Assembly: GCF_002156705.1 (NCBI RefSeq)
Contig: NZ_CP019893.1
Coordinates: forward strand, 248,001 to 312,000
Source: Natrarchaeobaculum aegyptiacum
GTDB lineage: Archaea > Halobacteriota > Halobacteria > Halobacteriales > Natrialbaceae
Length of the DNA: 64,000 nt
Direction of reading: 5' to 3'
Under the pieces are notes generated by a model. That model was not told the origin of the DNA. It saw only the letters and a program-made list of their open reading frames with translations, and did no database searches. The position numbers and the translations under genes are program-made. This document shows, in pieces, positions 42,503-50,637 of this stretch. Position 1 is the first letter of the stretch. Each line of letters begins with the position of its first letter.

Positions 42503-43984
42503 ATGAGTTCGGAGAGCCAGGAACTCGGGATCACCGAGTCGAAATCGCACAGACCCGGCGAGTGGTACGCCGAAGTCGTCCAGAAGGCGGGCCTCGCCGA
42601 CTACGCCCCGATGGGCGGCTTTATCGTCACCAAGCCGCGCGGATACGCCCTCTGGGAACGCCTTCAGGAGGCCCTCGACGGATGGTTCAAAGAGACCGGC
42701 GTCGACAACGTCTACTTCCCGATGTTCATCCCGGAGTCCTTCTTAGAGCGCGAGAAAGACATCGTCGAGGGGTTCGACCCCGAGGTCGCCTGGGTGACCC
42801 ACGGTGGCCACGACGAACTCGAGGAACGGCTCGCAGTGCGCCCGACCAGTGAGTCGATCATCGCGCCGTTCATGGCCGACTGGACGCGCAGTCACCGTGA
42901 CCTGCCGCTTCGGCTCAACCAGTGGTGTTCGGTCGTTCGCTGGGAGGCCACCGAGACGAAGCCGTTCTTCCGGACGAAGGAGTTCATGTGGCAGGAAGGC
43001 CACACCGCCCACGCGACCGACGAGGGGGCCTGGGAGGAGGTCTGGACACGGCTCTCCCAGTACGAACGCGTCTACGAGGAGGTGCTCGCGATCCCGGTCT
43101 TGCGCGGCAAAAAGCCCGAACACGACAAGTTCCCCGGTGCGGACACCACGACCACGGTGGAGGCGCTGATGCCAGACGGCAAGTCCGTTCAGGGCGGCAC
43201 CAGCCACCACCTCGGTCAGAGCTTCGCCGAGGCTTTCGACATCACGTTCGCCGACGAGGACGAGCAAGAGCGAACCGCCTACACCACCTCGTGGGGGCTC
43301 TCCTGGCGCGCGCTGGGAGCACTCATCATGACTCACTCCGACGACCAGGGGCTCGTGCTCCCGCCGACGATCGCCCCCACGCAGGTCGTCATCGTCCCCA
43401 TCTGGCAGGAAGACACCGTCGACGAGGTCCTCGAGTACTCCCAGACCATCGCAGACGAACTCGAGGAGGCTGGCTTCCGCGTGGAACTCGACGATCGCGA
43501 CGAGCGCAATCCCGGGTTCAAGTTCAACGAACACGAGTTGAACGGCGTCCCCCTGCGACTCGAGATCGGCCCGAACGAAGTCGAAGACGAGGAGGTCACG
43601 ATGGTCCACCGCCCGGACAACGAGAAGTCCTTCGAGGACCGCGACGGCCTCGTCGACACCGTCGACGAGCACCTCGAGACGATCTACGACAAACTCTACG
43701 AGACGGCCGCGGAGAATCTCGACGAGAACGTCCGTGAGGCCCACAGCCCCGAGGAGATCATGGGTACGATCGGCAAGCACGGCGGCTACGTGAAGACGCC
43801 GTGGTGCGGCGACGAAGCCTGTGAGGAGGCGATCAAAGAGAAGGTCCACGCCGAGATCGTGATGCAACCGCTCGAGGACGAGGGTGGCGAATCCGCGGGA
43901 TCGGTCGTGGAACCGGACCACGACGAGTGTGGCGTCTGTGGGGACCCGGCCGACGAGGTCGCGTACTTCGCGAAGAGCTACTGA
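42503..43984 (+). CDS. proS: Prolyl-tRNA synthetase (archaeal/eukaryal type)
   Basis: The 493-aa class II synthetase charges tRNA-Pro. Motif 2 (CSVVRWEATETKPFFRTKEFMWQEGHTAH, partly quoted, about 153-181), motif 3 (SWGLSWRALGALIMTHSDDQGLVLPPTIAP, about 274-303) and the anticodon domain are present. The C-terminal zinc-type domain with CGVCGD and the terminal Tyr (YFAKSY) is diagnostic of the archaeal/eukaryal form. The start is ATG 42503 (MSSESQELGITESK). Confidence 0.96.
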   Translation: MSSESQELGITESKSHRPGEWYAEVVQKAGLADYAPMGGFIVTKPRGYALWERLQEALDGWFKETGVDNVYFPMFIPESFLEREKDIVEGFDPEVAWVTHGGHDELEERLAVRPTSESIIAPFMADWTRSHRDLPLRLNQWCSVVRWEATETKPFFRTKEFMWQEGHTAHATDEGAWEEVWTRLSQYERVYEEVLAIPVLRGKKPEHDKFPGADTTTTVEALMPDGKSVQGGTSHHLGQSFAEAFDITFADEDEQERTAYTTSWGLSWRALGALIMTHSDDQGLVLPPTIAPTQVVIVPIWQEDTVDEVLEYSQTIADELEEAGFRVELDDRDERNPGFKFNEHELNGVPLRLEIGPNEVEDEEVTMVHRPDNEKSFEDRDGLVDTVDEHLETIYDKLYETAAENLDENVREAHSPEEIMGTIGKHGGYVKTPWCGDEACEEAIKEKVHAEIVMQPLEDEGGESAGSVVEPDHDECGVCGDPADEVAYFAKSY

Positions 43985-44074
43985 TTCGCCCGCCGGCGTC
44001 GCCGCATCCGACTTGCGAGATCAGACTCGATCGACGCGAGTTGTGTGAGTTGTGGCGCGAACGATGTGAGTGAC

Positions 44075-44112
44075 CGTCTCGTCTCTGTTCGAATCCATGC
44101 CACCAGCCCATT
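44075..44112. repeat. T-arm-like intergenic sequence after proS
   Basis: GTTCGAATCC (44087-44096) within GAGTGACCGTCTCGTCTCT-type context resembles the GTGACTTCTCTCGTTCAAATCC stretch beside tRNA-Gly (partly quoted). No cloverleaf can be built around it, so it is not a tRNA gene. It lies in the 202-bp gap between convergent proS and phnE, which holds no gene. Confidence 0.35.
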
Positions 44113-44186
44113 TTCCAGTATTCCCCCTCTCGAGCCTCGGGAGTGCTATCAATTTGGTCGTCACGTCCTGGCGAGAACTGTCGATC

Positions 44187-45104
44187 TTACTCTCGAGCGG
44201 CGCGTCGTTCTGCATCGAGTGCGTCACGCAGGAGCGTCGCGACTGCCTCGACGGCGACGACGAGGACCAGGATCACCAGGATTGCTGCCATCACGCGCGT
44301 GTAATTCCTCGCGTTGAACGCCATGATCAGCGGGTAGCCGATCCCACCAGCGCCGACGATTCCGAGCACCGAACTCTTCCGGGCGTTCAATTCGAGGTAA
44401 AACAACGTCCAGGCGACGTAGGCGGTCGTCACCTGCGGGAGTCGCGCCGCCCACGTCGTCTCGAGGAGGCCGGCTCCGGTCGACGTAACGGCTTCGACGG
44501 GACGGGGATCGATCTCCTCCATCTCGTCGGCGAACAGCCGCCCGAGGTCGCCGATCGTCCCCATAGCGATCGCGAGGACGCCGGCCACCGGTCCCAGCCC
44601 GGCGAGGATCACGAACAGCAGGGCGTAGACCATACTCGGGACCGCCCGGATAGCTCCCAGTAGCAGGCGAAGCGGCCCGTGAACCGGTCGCGGTGTCACG
44701 TTACCCGCGGCGAGGACGCCGAGGCAGAACGCCAGTGGCAATCCGATCGCCGTCCCGACAGTCGCGATGGCGAGCGTTTCGATCGCTGCCCAGCCGAGCG
44801 CCGGCCCGTCGGCCTGAAACTCCGCGAGCAGTTCCGACGGGACGAGCATCTCCTCGAGCAGGACGGACTGCAAGTTCCCGCGATGGTCCCAGAGGTATCC
44901 GAGGTCGAAGCCGAGCCAGCTGGCCGTGTAGACGACCGTTGCGACGATGCCGGCGCCGACGACGAACCGTCCGAACTGTCTGCGGCGCCACCGCTGCTGG
45001 ACGCGCTCGAGTTCGTACTCGACGTCGGGGTTGGTGACGTCGTCTGCGTCGGTTCGCTCGGGTGGACTGTCCGATCGGTCGGTCGCCTGCTCGGGATCAG
45101 CCAT
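44187..45104 (-). CDS. phnE: Phosphonate/phosphite-type ABC transporter permease PhnE
   Basis: The 305-aa integral membrane permease has about six helices (first near 43-62). It carries the EAA-like coupling loop around EAVTSTGAGLLETTWAARLPQV (about 208-229, partly quoted) and the C-terminal GIVGAGGIGYPLIMAFNARNY typical of PhnE. It would pass phosphonate, phosphite or phosphate across the membrane. The start is ATG 45104, overlapping the phnC stop by 8 bp. The much longer open frame upstream runs through phnC in another frame. Confidence 0.88.
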   Translation of the reverse strand: MADPEQATDRSDSPPERTDADDVTNPDVEYELERVQQRWRRRQFGRFVVGAGIVATVVYTASWLGFDLGYLWDHRGNLQSVLLEEMLVPSELLAEFQADGPALGWAAIETLAIATVGTAIGLPLAFCLGVLAAGNVTPRPVHGPLRLLLGAIRAVPSMVYALLFVILAGLGPVAGVLAIAMGTIGDLGRLFADEMEEIDPRPVEAVTSTGAGLLETTWAARLPQVTTAYVAWTLFYLELNARKSSVLGIVGAGGIGYPLIMAFNARNYTRVMAAILVILVLVVAVEAVATLLRDALDAERRAARE

Positions 45105-45801
45105 CGTCGTACACCTCGAGAATGCGGTCCTCGTCGACGTCGCCAGCCGGCGCGTCGAGGACGAGACGGCCGCGCTCGAGTCCGAGGTACCGATCGGCGA
45201 CGGGCCGGGCGAGCGTGGGCTGATGGAGACTGACGAGTCCGACCAGCGACTCCTCCCTGACGACCTCGGCGAGCAACTCGAGGACGGTGCGACCGGTCTC
45301 GGGGTCGAGCGAGGCGACGGGTTCGTCCGCCAGCAGGACCCGCGGTTCCTGCTGGAGGGCGCGGGCGATGCCCACGCGCTGCTTTTCGCCGCCGGAGAGG
45401 TCGCCAACCCGGCGGTCGGCGTAGCCACCGAGCCCGACCGCGTGGAAGCGTTCGATGGCCTGCCGTTTGGCGTCTGTCGCGTGCCACCCGAGCAGTTCAC
45501 GCCAGGCCGGCTCCCGGCCGAGCCCGCCGTCGAGGACGTTCTCGAGGGCTGACTTGCGCTCGAGGAGTGCACCCTCCTGGAAGACCAGCGCGACGTCGGT
45601 CGAGTCCAGTGGCCCATCGTCGAGGGTGATAGTCCCGCGGTCGGGTCCCTCGAGGCCGTCGAGACAGCGAAGCAGCGTGGTCTTGCCGGCGCCGGATCGG
45701 CCGACGAGCACCGTCAGTTCGCCGGCCTCGAGGGTCACGGAGAGGGAACTGACCGCCCGGGTGTCTCCGTAGCGTTTCTCGAGGTCGGTGACGGTGAGCA
45801 T
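45097..45801 (-). CDS. phnC: Phosphonate-type ABC transporter ATP-binding protein PhnC
   Basis: The 234-aa ATPase has Walker A GRSGAGKTT (34-42), the Q-loop region FQEGALLERKSALENV, the signature LSGGEKQRVGIARAL (about 134-148), Walker B VLLADEPVASLDP (about 155-167) and the switch His in SLHQP. It energises PhnE. Transcription order is phnD-phnC-phnE, with 81 bp between phnD and phnC. Confidence 0.92.
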   Translation of the reverse strand: MLTVTDLEKRYGDTRAVSSLSVTLEAGELTVLVGRSGAGKTTLLRCLDGLEGPDRGTITLDDGPLDSTDVALVFQEGALLERKSALENVLDGGLGREPAWRELLGWHATDAKRQAIERFHAVGLGGYADRRVGDLSGGEKQRVGIARALQQEPRVLLADEPVASLDPETGRTVLELLAEVVREESLVGLVSLHQPTLARPVADRYLGLERGRLVLDAPAGDVDEDRILEVYDDG

Positions 45802-45882
45802 CGTGTCGTGAGGAGTACGTAATCGGTCAGCGGTCAGGTCGCCCAGCCGCCCTGTCGAGTCGGACTCGAGGACAGGGGATGG

Positions 45883-46857
45883 TCAGTCCTCGGATTCGGC
45901 GTCGTCGAGCGTGTCGATATCGACGCCCATCTCGATCGCGATTTCGCGCGTCTGGTCGTAGAGGTCCGGGTCGAATTCCCCGTACTCGTCGACGCGGTGG
46001 TCCTCGAGGTTCTCCGCGGGCGTGTCCTGCAGTCGCTCGGCCAGCGCCTCACGGACGTCCTCGGGGGTGTCCGGGGTCGCGACGACGACGTCGAACGGGA
46101 TCGGGTCGCTTTCGGCGACGACCTCGAGGTCTGCGTCGGTCTCGTCGTCGTCCGGGTGCTGGAAGTCGCCGTAGGCGGCGGCCGCCACGTGCCCCTGTTC
46201 GACCGCAGTCAGGGCGTTTCCGTGGCCGCCGGCCCACTCGACGTCGACGTCTTCGGCGTCGCTTTCGACGTCCCCCGCATCGATTCCCGCCTCGCGAAGC
46301 GTGTACTGCGGGAAGATGCCCCCGCTGGCCGAGAGCGGGTCGACGAGTGCGATCGTCTCGCCCTCGAGGTCTGCGAGCGATTCGATGCCGGTCTCCGCGC
46401 GGGTCACGATGTAGGTCCGGTAGGAGTCGCTGCCGTGGGACCAGTTGACCGCGAGCGGGTGGACGCCGTCTTCCTGGGCGAGCGCGAAGATCATCGGCGA
46501 GAGATTCCCGAGTTCGCTGTGGCCCTGGACGACGCTCTCGACGGCCGCCGCGTAACTGGTCGTCTCCTGTCCTGTCACCTCGTCGACACCATCGAAGCCG
46601 TCCTCGAGCCACTCGAACGTGCCAGCGTACTGCGTCTGCAGTTCCTCGAGGTCCTGAAACGGCGGCAGCGCGAACTCGATCTCTCCGCCGGACCACGCAC
46701 CGACCGAATCGTCGGTGTCAGCGTCGGACTCCGCCCCTGCGTCGCCGCTGCCCTCGGTATTGCTTCCGTCTCCATCGTCGCCGTTGCCACCGAGACAGCC
46801 AGCCCCAGCCGCGAGCAGGGCACTTCCGGCACCACCGAGGTAGGTTCGTCTATCCAT
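45883..46857 (-). CDS. phnD: Phosphonate/phosphite-type substrate-binding lipoprotein PhnD
   Basis: The 324-aa lipoprotein has the N-terminal RRTYLGGAGSALLAAGAGC (3-21), a Tat-like twin Arg with lipobox Cys21, then a Gly/Asp/Ser-rich linker (about 22-53). The ligand-binding domain (about 54-310) has PhnD features: the segment ELGNLSPMIFALAQEDG and the STATE-like loop VDPLSASGGIFPQYTLREAG (partly quoted). The protein captures phosphonates, phosphite or related anions outside the cell. A TATA-like GTTATCTAC lies about 30 nt before ATG 46857. Confidence 0.88.
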   Translation of the reverse strand: MDRRTYLGGAGSALLAAGAGCLGGNGDDGDGSNTEGSGDAGAESDADTDDSVGAWSGGEIEFALPPFQDLEELQTQYAGTFEWLEDGFDGVDEVTGQETTSYAAAVESVVQGHSELGNLSPMIFALAQEDGVHPLAVNWSHGSDSYRTYIVTRAETGIESLADLEGETIALVDPLSASGGIFPQYTLREAGIDAGDVESDAEDVDVEWAGGHGNALTAVEQGHVAAAAYGDFQHPDDDETDADLEVVAESDPIPFDVVVATPDTPEDVREALAERLQDTPAENLEDHRVDEYGEFDPDLYDQTREIAIEMGVDIDTLDDAESED

Positions 46858-46973
46858 GCCCGCCTCTCTGAACCACCGGTAGATAACACTCACGAATATG
46901 GGGCGTGTAAACGCCGTGCAGTCCTCGATATCCATCATCTGGTAACTGTACGTCAGCCGCCGACAGCGACGGC

Positions 46974-47423
46974 TCACTCCGGCCGAAACGTGATCGTCGC
47001 AGTCCGATCGGCGACCGCCCGCGTCTCTTCGATCGACTCGAGTTCGCTGTCGACTTCCTCGGGCGTCCACTTCAGCAATTCCGCGGTCCGTTCGGCGCTC
47101 ATGTCGAACCAGCCGTACAGGACGAGGACGCGCATCTCGCGCTCGGTAAACAGCGTCTGCTCCCGGAGCACCTCGAGGAGGTCGCCGAGGTCGACCTCCT
47201 CGAACCCGTTGGCGAATCGACGGTAGAGTCGATCCTTGACCGCCGAGAGGTGAATCTTGCCTTCCTCTTCGTAGAGACCGACGTCGACGACCGTGATGAA
47301 CTCACTCGGGAACGTTCCGAACCGAGGTTCGGTCCCGGTGAGGTACCCGAACGTTCGAGCCGGTCGGTCGATCGGCGTCGCTGTCGCTCCGTACTGCAGC
47401 CACACCTCACCGGTTCCGCTCAC
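46974..47423 (-). CDS. Unidentified protein with possible C-terminal helix-turn-helix
   Basis: The 149-aa protein (from GTG 47423) has a beta-rich N-terminal half (GYLTGTEPRFGTFPSEFITVVDVGLYEEEG) and a helical C-terminal half (LREQTLFTEREMRVLVLYGWFDMSAERTAELLKWTPEEVDSEL, partly quoted) whose spacing recalls sigma region 4/LuxR-type helix-turn-helix. GTG 47449 is an alternative start and the frame is open further up. A C7 run at about 47460-47466 lies next to the possible start. It precedes phnD by 116 bp on the same strand, so regulation of the transporter is possible but unproven. Confidence 0.5.
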   Translation of the reverse strand: MSGTGEVWLQYGATATPIDRPARTFGYLTGTEPRFGTFPSEFITVVDVGLYEEEGKIHLSAVKDRLYRRFANGFEEVDLGDLLEVLREQTLFTEREMRVLVLYGWFDMSAERTAELLKWTPEEVDSELESIEETRAVADRTATITFRPE

Positions 47424-47449
47424 CCACCACCACCGAGAGTTACGGTGCA

Positions 47450-47761
47450 CTCTCGCTCGTCCCCCCCAGGGACCCGGTGACCGACCATGTGAAGTGAAGC
47501 CATGACACCCTGAATTGGAACAACCGCGACATAAATCTGGCTGTGAAATACTCACCGTTGATACCGAACGCCGGTCGTCGGCACGTACGAGCGGCAGCTG
47601 AATGGGGAGTGGGGTATCGATCACGACTCGAGGAGCCGACGAAACGCCGCGTACGAATCCGACGGAATGGACCCACGAACCACCAGCCAGAATCGCTCCG
47701 GTAACACACGGGTGGAACGTTCACGGAAGGTATTTCATGGTCGCCGGTCGGACTCCTGTGT
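47450..47761. other. Divergent intergenic region before the thiolase operon
   Basis: About 310 bp with no convincing gene. GTATTTCAT (47730-47738) is about 28 nt before the thiolase ATG and is the likely TATA box. CATAAATC (47529-47536; GATTTATG on the minus strand) could serve the gene at 46974-47423. Confidence 0.4.
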
Positions 47762-48991
47762 ATGAGAGACGCATACCTCGTCGGTGCGGGACAGTCGGCC
47801 TACGGGGCCTTTCCAGAGGAGAGCTACCGGTCGCTGTTCCAGACCGCGTTCGAAGAAGCGACCGAGAGCGTTCCGAACGGTCTCGAGGCGAGCGAGATCG
47901 ACGAGGCCGTCATCGGAACCCTCGGCGTCGGTGGCCGACAACTCGGCCTGTCCGGCCCGGCTGTAACCGAATACGTCGGTCTCGACGGCGTTCCCTGCAC
48001 CCGGGTCGAGAACGCCTGTGCGGCGAGTGGATTCGCGGTCAGACAGGCGGTCCAGGCCGTCAAGTCCGGGATGGCTGACGTCGTCCTCGCTGGCGGCTTC
48101 GAGATCATGACCGACATGAGCTCCGACGCCACGAAGTACTGGCTCGGCGTCTCCGGGGAGACCGAGTGGGAGCGCCTCTCGGGCACCACGTTCTCCGGCG
48201 TCTACGCCCAGATGGCCTCCGTCCACATGGAGAAGTACGGCACCACGCGCGAACAGCTCTCACGCGTCGCCGTGAAGAACCACGCCAACGGCGCGAAGAA
48301 CCCCCACGCCCAGCTCGGGTTCGAGTGCTCGCTCGAGGACGCCCAGTCCGCACCGGTCGTCGCAGATCCGCTCAACCTCTATCACTGCTGTCCGACCTCC
48401 GACGGCGCGGCGTGTGCCCTGATCGTCAGCGAGGACGTCGTCGACGAGTACACCGACGACCCGATTCGCGTCGCCGGCGTCGGTGCCGGTAGCGACACCG
48501 TCGGGCTCTTCGAGCGCGATTCCTACACGGGCGTGCCGGCGAGCCAGCGTGCCGGCGAGACGGCCTACGAGATGGCCGACCTCGAGCCCGGAGACCTCGA
48601 CTTCGCGGAGGTTCACGACTGTTTCGCCATCGCCGAACTGCTGGCGTACGAGGACCTCGGCTTCTGTGAGGAGGGCGAGGCCGGGCCGTTCATCGAGTCC
48701 GGGGCGACCGAACTCGGCGGCGAGTTGCCGGTCAACACCTCTGGTGGCCTCAAATCGAAGGGGCACCCAATCGGCGCGACCGGTGCCGGGCAGGTCGTCG
48801 AGGCGTACAAGCAGCTCTCCGGGAAGGCCGGCGACCGACAGGTCGACGACCCCGTCCGGGGGCTCACCCACAACGTCGGCGGGAGTGGTGGTGCTGCCGT
48901 CGTGCACATCTTCGAGCGCGAGGAGCACAGCTCCTCGAAATCCTCGAGCGCACGTGGTGCGCGAGAGCGCGAATCGGAGGTGAGCGCCTGA
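47762..48991 (+). CDS. Thiolase family protein (acetoacetyl-CoA/beta-ketothiolase, SCP-x type)
   Basis: The 409-aa thiolase has the nucleophilic Cys86 in ENACAASG (84-91), His in VHDCFAIAE, and the C-terminal GLKSKGHPIGATGAGQ. The archaeal SCP-x-like form lacks the third catalytic Cys of bacterial thiolases. The last 20 residues are a disordered Ser/Arg/Glu tail. It is coupled to the next gene (TGATGG, one-base overlap at 48991). Such thiolases work with a DUF35 protein: in haloarchaea, two-subunit ketothiolases supply PHA synthesis and related ones serve mevalonate synthesis. Which applies here is open. Confidence 0.85.
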   Translation: MRDAYLVGAGQSAYGAFPEESYRSLFQTAFEEATESVPNGLEASEIDEAVIGTLGVGGRQLGLSGPAVTEYVGLDGVPCTRVENACAASGFAVRQAVQAVKSGMADVVLAGGFEIMTDMSSDATKYWLGVSGETEWERLSGTTFSGVYAQMASVHMEKYGTTREQLSRVAVKNHANGAKNPHAQLGFECSLEDAQSAPVVADPLNLYHCCPTSDGAACALIVSEDVVDEYTDDPIRVAGVGAGSDTVGLFERDSYTGVPASQRAGETAYEMADLEPGDLDFAEVHDCFAIAELLAYEDLGFCEEGEAGPFIESGATELGGELPVNTSGGLKSKGHPIGATGAGQVVEAYKQLSGKAGDRQVDDPVRGLTHNVGGSGGAAVVHIFEREEHSSSKSSSARGARERESEVSA

Positions 48992-50415
48992 TGGTCGCGA
49001 TCACCGCCGCGGGCGCGTACGCTCCCCGATTCCGGATCACCGCGGAAGCGTTCACCGAAGCATGGGGCCAGTTCCAGGCCGCCGGCGTCTCCGAGAAGGC
49101 CGTCCCAGCTGCCGACGAGGATACCCTGACGATGGCCGCCGAGGCCGCCGCCCGCACGCTCGAGGCCGCCGACTGTAACCCCGCAGACGTCGACTGGCTC
49201 GGCATTGCCTCGACGCGACTGCCCGACGCCGAGACGGACCCGACAGTGCGCCTCGGTGCAATGGTCGGCCTCGCCGACGACGCCAGCCGACAGACGTTCA
49301 CCGGAAGCACTCGCGCCGGCACGCGCGCCCTCTGGGCAGGTGCCGACGCCGTCGACGCCGGCTCGCAGCTTGCCCTCGTTGTCGCGACCGACGCACCGAA
49401 AGGCGACCCGGACGATGCCATCGACCACGCCGCCGGCGCCGGTGCAGCGGCGTTCCTGCTCGAGGCCGACGGCCCAGCGTCGCTCGTCGACCGCGCCGAA
49501 TACGCCGCGCCGTATCCCGGAACCCGCTTCCGGACCACTGGTGAGGAGGCAACGCAGGGACTCGGCGTCACCCAGTACGACCGTCAGGCGTTCACCGAGA
49601 CGATCGGCGGTGCCGTCTCCGGCCTCGAGGTCGACCCGGACCCCGAAGCGGCGGCGATCCAGGCCCCGGATGGCAAACTCCCCTACCGTGCAGCGGGTGC
49701 GGCTGGCGTCGACACCGGCGCTATCCAGGCTGTGGCGACGGTCCACGACCTCGGCGACCTCGGGGCGGCGAGCGTCCCGGTCTCGCTCGTGACCGCACTC
49801 GCCGACGGCTACGAATCGATCCTCGCGGTCTCCCACGGGAGCGGGGCCGGTGCGGACGCCCTCGTCGTTTCCGGCGACGGCGACGTGCCCGTCGAGAGCG
49901 ACCTCGAGGGCGGCGACACGCTCAGCTACGCCGAGTACCTGCGCCAGCGCGGCGTCGTCACCACCGGCCCGCCCTCGGGAGGCGGCGCGTACGTCAGCGT
50001 CCCCTCGTGGCGACGGTCGATCCCCCAGCGCTACCGCCTCGAGGCGGGTCGCTGCCCCGAGTGTGGCTCGCTCGCGTTCCCGCCGGAGGGCGCCTGCGGC
50101 GACTGTACCGCACTCGTCGAGTACGAACCGGTCGAACTCGCCGGCGAGGGGACTATCGAGGCCGTCACCACCATCTCCCAGGGCGGTGCGCCACCGGAGT
50201 TCGCCGAGCAGCAAGGCCAGTCCGGCGACTACGCGGCCGTCGTGGTCGCACTCGAGACGGAGGACGGCACTGAGACGGTGAGCATCCCCGCGATGGGCAC
50301 CGACGCCGATCCCTCGGCCTTCACCGTCGGCGACCGGATCGAGACGACGATCCGCCGGATCTACACCCAGGAGGGCGTCACGCGCTACGGGTTCAAGGTC
50401 AGACCCGCCGAGTGA
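48991..50415 (+). CDS. HMG-CoA synthase-like domain fused to DUF35 zinc-ribbon/OB domain
   Basis: The 474-aa fusion has a thiolase-fold HMG-CoA synthase-like part (about 1-335) and a DUF35 part: rubredoxin-like knuckles CPECG (355-359) and CGDC (369-372), then an OB fold (about 378-470). In HMG-CoA synthases the nucleophile lies in a Cys-x-Ala-Gly-Thr motif. Here the aligned segment is GSTRAGTRAL (105-114), with Thr107 in the Cys position. The His of the H-x-P motif appears replaced by Gln224 (QAPDGK). Catalysis is therefore unlikely, and a scaffold or acyl-channelling partner for the coupled thiolase is the better reading. Confidence 0.8.
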   Translation: MVAITAAGAYAPRFRITAEAFTEAWGQFQAAGVSEKAVPAADEDTLTMAAEAAARTLEAADCNPADVDWLGIASTRLPDAETDPTVRLGAMVGLADDASRQTFTGSTRAGTRALWAGADAVDAGSQLALVVATDAPKGDPDDAIDHAAGAGAAAFLLEADGPASLVDRAEYAAPYPGTRFRTTGEEATQGLGVTQYDRQAFTETIGGAVSGLEVDPDPEAAAIQAPDGKLPYRAAGAAGVDTGAIQAVATVHDLGDLGAASVPVSLVTALADGYESILAVSHGSGAGADALVVSGDGDVPVESDLEGGDTLSYAEYLRQRGVVTTGPPSGGGAYVSVPSWRRSIPQRYRLEAGRCPECGSLAFPPEGACGDCTALVEYEPVELAGEGTIEAVTTISQGGAPPEFAEQQGQSGDYAAVVVALETEDGTETVSIPAMGTDADPSAFTVGDRIETTIRRIYTQEGVTRYGFKVRPAE

Positions 50416-50520
50416 GGTTTCAGAGTCAAATTCGTTCGTTTTGCCGCGCTATCGACGTCGCGTTCACCGGTTGCCTCCGAAACGCGAACGTCGTTATCGC
50501 AGCACTCATTGTCGGGAGTA

Positions 50521-50574
50521 TGACCTTCTACGACCGGGCCGACGAACTCGAGTCAGTCGAGACGATGAACTGAT
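50521..50574 (+). CDS. Possible 17-aa microprotein or gene remnant
   Basis: A 17-codon frame (MTFYDRADELESVETMN) has strongly haloarchaeal codon choice and a TATA-like CGTTATCGC about 27 nt before its ATG, the leaderless spacing. It stands alone in the 222-bp gap between the HMGCS-like gene and the convergent ornithine cyclodeaminase gene. It could be a microprotein or the surviving N terminus of a deleted gene. Confidence 0.25.
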
Positions 50575-50637
50575 CCGAAGTCTGGGCCTTGATCCGGCGA
50601 AGACGCCGCGTGGGGTGGCGTGGCCGGAAGAACATCA

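Noticed and set aside
44075-44160. Possible tRNA gene after proS
   Set aside because: GTTCGAATCC resembles a T-loop, but neither strand gives acceptor, D or anticodon stems around it.
45105-45617. Extension of the phnE frame by about 170 codons
   Set aside because: The added stretch is the antisense/out-of-phase shadow of phnC, which has all ATPase motifs on the same strand in another frame.
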